NCBI GenBank assembly: GCA_959599635.1
Contig: CAUGJN010000065.1
Location: forward strand, 1-9,564
Direction of reading: 5' to 3'
From: an uncultured Collinsella sp.
GTDB taxonomy: Bacteria > Actinomycetota > Coriobacteriia > Coriobacteriales > Coriobacteriaceae
DNA length: 9,564 nt
Shown in pieces: positions 5,186-9,564 of this stretch; the stretch's first letter is position 1; each line of letters opens with the position of its first letter. Made by a program: the position numbers and the translations under genes. Below the pieces are notes generated by a model. The model saw only the letters and a program-made list of their open reading frames with translations. It made no database searches and was not told where the DNA came from.

Positions 5186-6760
5186 TTGAGCATCACGCCC
5201 ATCGATAGCATTCGCCGCGCCATCGCCCGCCGCAATGGCGTCGCCGACCCCACCGTATCGGACGGGGCGCACGGGCAGGGCGGACGCATCGAGAACGGCC
5301 TGTTCCCCGCATCGCACACCGCCGAGGAGCTCGCACGAATCCAAGAGCTAAGCCAGCGTAACGCCGGCGGTCCCGACAGCAGCCAGGCCACACGCCGTCG
5401 CCGCGAGCGCGATCGCCAGCCCGGCCCCATCCACCGCATGGTCAATGCCTGGTGGAACCGCCTGCTCGGAGCCGTCTACGGCGGCGGCTTCTCCACGCAA
5501 GAAGCCGAGTACGAAGATCACGCCACCCGTCGCGACTACCTTTGGAATACCCTGGGCACCGCCGTGTGGGGCATGGCGTTTCCGCTGCTCACCATTGTGT
5601 CGACGCAACTCGTAGGCGCCGAGGAGGCTGGCAAGTTCTCCATCGCCTTTGTCACCGGCACGCTCATCATGATCGCGTGCAACTACGGCGTGCGCAATTT
5701 CCAGGTCTCGGACATCGACGAAAAGACGTCCTTTGCCTCTTACCAGCTCAACCGCTGGATCTGCGGAGCGCTCGCGCTGGCATGCGGCCTGGTATACAGC
5801 AGCGCCCGCGGCTACGATGCGCAGATGGCCACGATCGGCCTGGGCGTCTACCTGTATAAGGTGATCGACGGCATCGCCGACGTGTACGAGGGCCGCCTGC
5901 AGCAGGCCGACAAGCTCTATTTGGCCGGCATGAGCCAAACGCTACGCTCCGTCGGCGTCATCGCGGTCTTTAGCGTGGCACTGTTCCTCACGCGCAGCAT
6001 GCCCATCGCCGCCATGGCCATGGGCATCGCCGCGATTGCCTCGCTCGCGCTGGTCACCGCCCCGCTCGCCCTGCTCGAAACCGAAAAATCACGCCGCATG
6101 AGCCCGCGCGAAGTCGGCCGCCTGTTTGTCCAGTGCGCCCCGCTCTTTGGCGCGCTGTTCCTGTTCAACCTCATCGAGAGCATGCCCAAGTTTGTGATGG
6201 AGGGCACGCTGGCCTACAAGTATCAGCTGTACTTTAATGCACTGTTCTTTCCAGCGCAGGCCATTTTGTTGAGCATCGGATTTGTCTATAAACCGCAGCT
6301 CCTACGTCTGTCGAGCATTTGGGCGAATCCGCGCAAGCGTCGCCGCTTTGACTTGATTATTATTGCCGTTATGGCACTGATCGTGGTCATCACCAGCGTG
6401 TGCGCCGCATTTATGGCAGGTCCCGGTATTCCCCTCATGAGCTTCATGTACGGCCTCAATTTTGAGCGCTACCGCACGCTGGCACTGCTGATGGTTGTCG
6501 CCGGCGGCGTCACCGCGGCCATCGACTTTATCTACGCCATCATCACGGTGCTGCGCCATGCCGGCGACGTCACCAAAATCTACCTGATCTGCTTCGCCGT
6601 AAGCGTAGTGCTGCCGGTGATCCTGATCAACCTGCTGGGTCTGATGGGCGCCGTGGTGAGCTACCTAGCCATCATGGCCCTACTCCTGGTGCTGCTGATA
6701 ATCGAGCACGCCCACATCCGCCAGCGCATCGAGCGCGACCGCAACCCCTACGGCGCCTAA
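5186..6760 (+). CDS. polysaccharide flippase-like membrane protein (MOP/Wzx superfamily)
   Basis: The 524-residue product resembles polysaccharide biosynthesis proteins of the MOP exporter superfamily, which flip lipid-linked sugars across the cytoplasmic membrane. A soluble N-terminal part of about 117 residues, with an Arg-rich run (70-77) and Pro/Gly segments, is followed by roughly twelve hydrophobic stretches. The first are at about 118-140 and 149-166, the last at about 464-506. After the first helix comes the family-like segment AGKFSIAF (148-155) and NYGVRNFQVSDI (166-177). The C-terminus is short and charged. The start is TTG 5186: AGAAAGGA lies 7 bases before it, whereas the frame to the ATG at 4868 crosses the REP-like element and has no such site. 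No glycosyltransferase genes adjoin it, so its glycan is unknown. The family assignment rests on topology and limited motifs. Confidence 0.78.
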   Translation: MSITPIDSIRRAIARRNGVADPTVSDGAHGQGGRIENGLFPASHTAEELARIQELSQRNAGGPDSSQATRRRRERDRQPGPIHRMVNAWWNRLLGAVYGGGFSTQEAEYEDHATRRDYLWNTLGTAVWGMAFPLLTIVSTQLVGAEEAGKFSIAFVTGTLIMIACNYGVRNFQVSDIDEKTSFASYQLNRWICGALALACGLVYSSARGYDAQMATIGLGVYLYKVIDGIADVYEGRLQQADKLYLAGMSQTLRSVGVIAVFSVALFLTRSMPIAAMAMGIAAIASLALVTAPLALLETEKSRRMSPREVGRLFVQCAPLFGALFLFNLIESMPKFVMEGTLAYKYQLYFNALFFPAQAILLSIGFVYKPQLLRLSSIWANPRKRRRFDLIIIAVMALIVVITSVCAAFMAGPGIPLMSFMYGLNFERYRTLALLMVVAGGVTAAIDFIYAIITVLRHAGDVTKIYLICFAVSVVLPVILINLLGLMGAVVSYLAIMALLLVLLIIEHAHIRQRIERDRNPYGA

Positions 6761-6811
6761 TTCGAATCAATTTGAAGAAAAGAAACGTCGATGTTTTGGC
6801 ACCGACAGCGA

Positions 6812-6911
6812 GCAGTCTCGAAGTGCCCCAGGTTGGCGCGAAGGAGGAGCGACGCGTACTTCTGTACGCGAGCGACGGTTTGAGCGACAAGGTGGGGTGC
6901 TTCGGGGCTGC
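6812..6911. repeat. 100 bp imperfect cruciform / structured intergenic element
   Basis: Positions 6812-6835 pair in register with 6888-6911: 22 of 24 positions pair, four as G-U, with one GG/GG internal loop. Inside lies a perfect 7 bp hairpin CGCGTAC/GTACGCG (6853-6870) with loop TTCT, and GAGCGAC occurs three times (6847, 6870, 6882). It sits between the convergent flippase and phosphoesterase genes. It may be a dispersed repeat, a structured RNA, or both; I cannot tell from one copy. Confidence 0.6.
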
Positions 6912-6926
6912 ACAGAGTCAACGTGA

Positions 6927-6948
6927 CCGCCGTTCGGTAGAACGGCGG
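6927..6948. terminator. GC hairpin between convergent genes, probable bidirectional terminator
   Basis: CCGCCGTTC (6927-6935) and GAACGGCGG (6940-6948) form a perfect 9 bp stem with the loop GGTA, starting 7 bases beyond the phosphoesterase stop codon. Neither side has a real T run, so it would be a tract-less actinobacterial-type terminator if it works as one. Confidence 0.55.
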
Positions 6949-6955
6949 AACAAAG

Positions 6956-7795
6956 TTATTCCCCGGGGCGAATATTCGCGTAGAACTCCGCCCCATCATC
7001 GAGCCGCAGGATGCCCACGCGACCGAACTCGGAGCCGGTGGCGGCAGCGCAGTCGATGTCGATGCGATCGGGCACGCCGGCGGTATCCTCGCCACCCAGG
7101 CGCACAATCTGCCCGCGGCCCGACTCCTCATCAAGCCCCGCCAGGCCGCCAACCTCACAATAGCGCCCAAGTGACACCGTGGGCGTGTGGCCGCTCACCA
7201 CGACCGGGCCCTCGCCCTCGGCAGAAAGCAGTCCCGTCGGCGCATCCCAATAGCCGTGACGAATCCACAGTAGGTCATCGGACGACTGCACCGCGAGCAT
7301 CTGCTGCAGCAGCTCGCGATCGGCACCCACCGCTCCGACGCCATCGGCACAATCGACGCCATACTCAAGTAAAAACGCGCGCGCCGCCTTCATCTCGATT
7401 CCAGCATGTACCAGCAGATACGGGCGCTCCTTGGTCTCGGCCACCGCGTAGAGCGGCAGCGCGGCCATCCATCGCACGAGCTCCTCGTATGCCTCAAATT
7501 CCATGTCGTTGAGCTGCTCGCTCGTCGTCCAGCCACCGTTGATATCCCAGGTCTCGGCATCGAGCGGGTCCTGGCCAATGATGGCATCGAGCATGATCTG
7601 CTCGTGATTGCCCTTGAGCACGTGGGCGTTGGGCAGCGAGCGCACGAGCTTAATAACGCCGACCGGATCGGGCCCGCGATCGATCATGTCGCCCAGCACG
7701 TACAGCGTGTCGTCGGACGTCAACGAGATCTTAGACAGGGCCTCGTCAAGCGCACGCACGTGCCCGTGAGCATCAGATGTCACATAGATCGCCAT
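6956..7795 (-). CDS. PPP-type metallophosphoesterase (Ser/Thr phosphatase-like or ApaH-like)
   Basis: The 279-residue protein carries the calcineurin-like metallophosphoesterase motifs in order: SDAHGH (7-12, metal Asp8/His10), GDMIDRGPD (35-43), GNHE (62-65), LVHAG (128-132) with His130, and SGHTP (201-205) with His203. A late RIDIDCAA (244-251) recalls the product-binding strand of PPP phosphatases. These bind two metal ions and hydrolyse phosphoesters. Substrates in this subgroup range from phosphoproteins to dinucleoside polyphosphates, and the sequence does not decide. There is no signal peptide or membrane segment, so it is cytoplasmic. ATG 7795 has AAGGAGAGG six bases upstream. It converges on the flippase gene and diverges from the antiporter gene, so it is probably a single-gene unit. 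Confidence 0.92.
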   Translation of the reverse strand: MAIYVTSDAHGHVRALDEALSKISLTSDDTLYVLGDMIDRGPDPVGVIKLVRSLPNAHVLKGNHEQIMLDAIIGQDPLDAETWDINGGWTTSEQLNDMEFEAYEELVRWMAALPLYAVAETKERPYLLVHAGIEMKAARAFLLEYGVDCADGVGAVGADRELLQQMLAVQSSDDLLWIRHGYWDAPTGLLSAEGEGPVVVSGHTPTVSLGRYCEVGGLAGLDEESGRGQIVRLGGEDTAGVPDRIDIDCAAATGSEFGRVGILRLDDGAEFYANIRPGE

Positions 7796-7845
7796 GGTAC
7801 GCCTCTCCTTGCATTGCGGTCTAAGCCCGGCGCCGCAACTAAAAC

Positions 7846-7859
7846 TTCAAGTTGAACTT
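7846..7859. promoter_or_regulatory. overlapping small palindromes in the phosphoesterase/antiporter divergent region
   Basis: TTCAAGTTGAA (7846-7856) and AAGTTGAACTT (7849-7859) are overlapping palindromes with one-base centres, 51-64 bases upstream of the phosphoesterase ATG. They could form an operator serving either divergent gene. The 253-base region otherwise holds no gene and no clear promoter. Confidence 0.3.
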
Positions 7860-7919
7860 AAACGTTACCCATTGTACTCCGTTGCAATAAAGCTGGAAAG
7901 GGTTTCCGAGCAGAGGCAA

Positions 7920-7934
7920 AGACGGCAGCCGTCT
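7920..7934. other. 15 bp palindrome upstream of the antiporter gene
   Basis: AGACGGCAGCCGTCT has perfect 7-base arms around a single A, 115-129 bases before the antiporter ATG. It could be an operator. It is a poor RNA hairpin, because the one-base centre forces the inner pairs open. Confidence 0.3.
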
Positions 7935-8048
7935 ATGACGATATCGCGCACGCCCGCAATCCAACCCCATAAACCCACCACCTTTGGGTACAAATAACCG
8001 CAGACAACTGACCGTGCCACGCCAACCACCCAGGAGCGGACACCATCC

Positions 8049-9564
8049 ATGAACCAGATCCTTCTCTTTATCGGCCTCGTCATCATTTTGTGCCTGACCA
8101 TCAAACCCGTCGGCAAAAAACTCCCCTTCCCCACCCTGCTCATCTTTATTGCGCTCGGCATGCTGCTCGGCGTCAACGGCCCGGCGCACATCGACTTTAG
8201 CGACTACGCACTCACCGAAACCGTCTGCAGCACGGCGCTGCTGTTCATCATGTTCTACGGCGGCTTTAACACCAACATAGACCGCGCCAAGCCCGTCGCC
8301 GCGCCGGCGGTGCTGCTGAGCACGCTCGGCGTCGTCATCACCGCAGGCATCACCGGCGTGTTCGCCCACTTTGTGCTGGGCTTCGACTGGATCGGCGGCC
8401 TGCTGCTGGGATCGGTCGTGGCGTCCACCGACGCGGCCAGCGTCTTTAGCGTTCTGCGCGAGCACAGCCTTTCGCTGAGGGGCGGCACCGACTCGCTGCT
8501 CGAGGTCGAATCGGGCTCCAACGACCCCGTCGCCTACATGCTCACCGCCGTGCTCGCGACCCTCGCGGCGGGCGGCAATATCGACATTCCCGTGCTGCTG
8601 ACCAAGCAGATCATCCTGGGCGTGGGGTTGGGCCTTGCCATCGGCTGGACATCCAGCCGTCTGATTGAGCGCGCACACGCAACGGCCGAAGGCGCGCAGA
8701 CCATCTTCTTGTTCGCCGTGGCCATCGTCGCCTACGCGCTGCCGAGCTACCTGGGCGGCAACGGCTTTTTGGCCGTATACCTTGCAGGCATTGTGCTGGG
8801 CGCAAGCGACATCACCGGCAAGGTCGAGATGGCGCACTTCTTCGACACCCTCACCGAGATGGCAGAGATGACCATCTTCTTCTTGCTCGGCCTGCTCGTC
8901 ACGCCCGCACGCCTGCCGCAGATGCTGCTGCCGGGCCTGGCGCTCATGGCGTTCATGCTCTTCGTGAGCCGCCCCATCGCCGTCGGCGTGCTCCTAGCGC
9001 CCTTTAAGACGAATCCCAGCCAGGTCGCGCTCGTAAGCTGGGCGGGCCTGCGCGGAGCAGCTTCGGTCGTCTTTAGCCTCTTTGCCGTGGTGGCCGGCGT
9101 TCCCGGCGGACACGACCTATTTGACCTGGTGTTTGTGATTGCCGCGTCGAGCATCGTGGTGCAGGGCTCGCTGCTGCCGGCGGTGGCGAAGAAGCTCGAT
9201 ATGATCGATGCGACCGGCGACGTGCGCCGCACCTTTAACGACTACCGCGACGAGGACGGCATGTCGTTTGTAAAGCTCAAGGTGGGCGCTGGCCATCCGT
9301 TTGCCGGACGCTCGCTCGCGGACATTGGCAGCGCGACGGACATGCTCGTGGTCCTGGTGCTGCGCGACGGGGCGCACCCGGTACTGCCCAACGGCGACAC
9401 CGTGATCCAGGAAGGCGACCTTCTGGTGATGGCCGCCCCAACGTTCGAAGAGCGTGCCGAGGTTACGCTGCGCGAGGTCACCGTGACTCCCCACGGTCGC
9501 CTGGCCGGTCAGCGCCTGCGCGACGTGCCGCAAGGCAAGCACCCGTTTATCGTGGTGATGCTCA
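8049..9564 (+). CDS. CPA1-type cation/proton antiporter with TrkA_C-like domain (3' end outside window)
   Basis: The first 505 residues match K+(Na+)/H+ antiporters of the NhaP2/CvrA group, which exchange cations for protons across the cytoplasmic membrane and support pH and ion balance. About 12-13 hydrophobic segments span residues 1-380. Characteristic motifs are GSVVASTDAASVFSVLR (121-137, Thr127-Asp128), EVESGSNDPVAYML (152-165, transport-site Asn158-Asp159), GNGFLAVYLAGIVLG (237-251) and SWAGLRGAASVVF (330-342). The soluble part includes a TrkA_C/RCK_C-like domain (about 405-465: KVGAGHPFAGRSL, VLPNGD, EGDLLVMA). A second cytosolic segment begins near 476 and is cut by the window edge; E. 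coli CvrA is 578 residues. ATG 8049 has AGGAG at 8032-8036, 12 bases away, somewhat long. The reading frame is open without interruption to the end. The exact ion cannot be told. Confidence 0.92.
   Translation, partial: MNQILLFIGLVIILCLTIKPVGKKLPFPTLLIFIALGMLLGVNGPAHIDFSDYALTETVCSTALLFIMFYGGFNTNIDRAKPVAAPAVLLSTLGVVITAGITGVFAHFVLGFDWIGGLLLGSVVASTDAASVFSVLREHSLSLRGGTDSLLEVESGSNDPVAYMLTAVLATLAAGGNIDIPVLLTKQIILGVGLGLAIGWTSSRLIERAHATAEGAQTIFLFAVAIVAYALPSYLGGNGFLAVYLAGIVLGASDITGKVEMAHFFDTLTEMAEMTIFFLLGLLVTPARLPQMLLPGLALMAFMLFVSRPIAVGVLLAPFKTNPSQVALVSWAGLRGAASVVFSLFAVVAGVPGGHDLFDLVFVIAASSIVVQGSLLPAVAKKLDMIDATGDVRRTFNDYRDEDGMSFVKLKVGAGHPFAGRSLADIGSATDMLVVLVLRDGAHPVLPNGDTVIQEGDLLVMAAPTFEERAEVTLREVTVTPHGRLAGQRLRDVPQGKHPFIVVML

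Noticed and set aside
7839..8837. Long open frame of 332 codons on the minus strand
   Set aside because: It is antisense to the antiporter gene, whose plus-strand frame shows clear membrane segments and catalytic motifs. The minus-strand product is rich in His, Gln, Asp and Gly, as expected from the complement of a GC-rich membrane-protein gene.
1..9564. tRNA, rRNA, CRISPR, toxin-antitoxin, defence or biosynthetic gene cluster
   Set aside because: No cloverleaf-like sequence, no regularly spaced direct repeats with variable spacers, and no recognisable gene of these kinds on either strand. All convincing coding regions are ordinary cellular families.

Overview
This window looks like chromosomal DNA from a high-GC member of the Coriobacteriia, most probably a gut Collinsella. 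That assignment is an inference. It rests on the GC-rich third codon positions, purine-rich Shine-Dalgarno sites, the gene families present, and short hairpin repeats (cores GGGGACAGGC and GTGCCGGCA) that I associate with these genomes. Nothing was searched. I see no rRNA, tRNA, CRISPR array, prophage or transposase gene.

Layout. Positions 1-197 hold no complete gene; a minus-strand gene may begin at position 29 and run off the left edge. From 198 to 4806 there are five minus-strand genes: a single-domain MGMT-type DNA alkyltransferase (198-518), a DegV-family lipid-binding protein (598-1452), a MarR-type regulator (1572-2021), a stand-alone B3/4-domain protein (2192-2911) and ATP-dependent phosphoenolpyruvate carboxykinase, pckA (3136-4806). 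Four near-identical 39-41 bp hairpins lie at 142-180, 548-586, 2126-2166 and 3080-3120. Each sits 11-25 bases past the stop codon of a minus-strand gene, so they split the run into four transcription units (alkyltransferase; marR-degV; B3/4; pckA) and probably act as terminators.

A 379 bp divergent intergenic region (4807-5185) separates pckA from a plus-strand polysaccharide flippase-like membrane protein (5186-6760, TTG start). It holds a perfect 16 bp palindrome, a second inverted repeat near pckA, and a REP/BIME-like palindromic cluster bounded by 10 bp inverted repeats. The flippase gene converges on a PPP-type metallophosphoesterase (6956-7795, minus). Between them lie a roughly 100 bp imperfect cruciform and a 9 bp GC hairpin. 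Divergent from the phosphoesterase, a CPA1-type cation/proton antiporter with a TrkA_C-like cytosolic domain starts at 8049 and runs off the right edge.

The genes are mainly housekeeping or physiological: DNA repair, lipid or fatty-acid handling, gluconeogenesis or anaplerosis, envelope polysaccharide export, signalling phosphatase and ion homeostasis. They do not form one pathway. I did not find a clear new multi-gene system. The most interesting signals are non-coding: three distinct families of palindromic elements, and a structured leader with an intrinsic terminator just upstream of the B3/4 gene that may be an attenuator.
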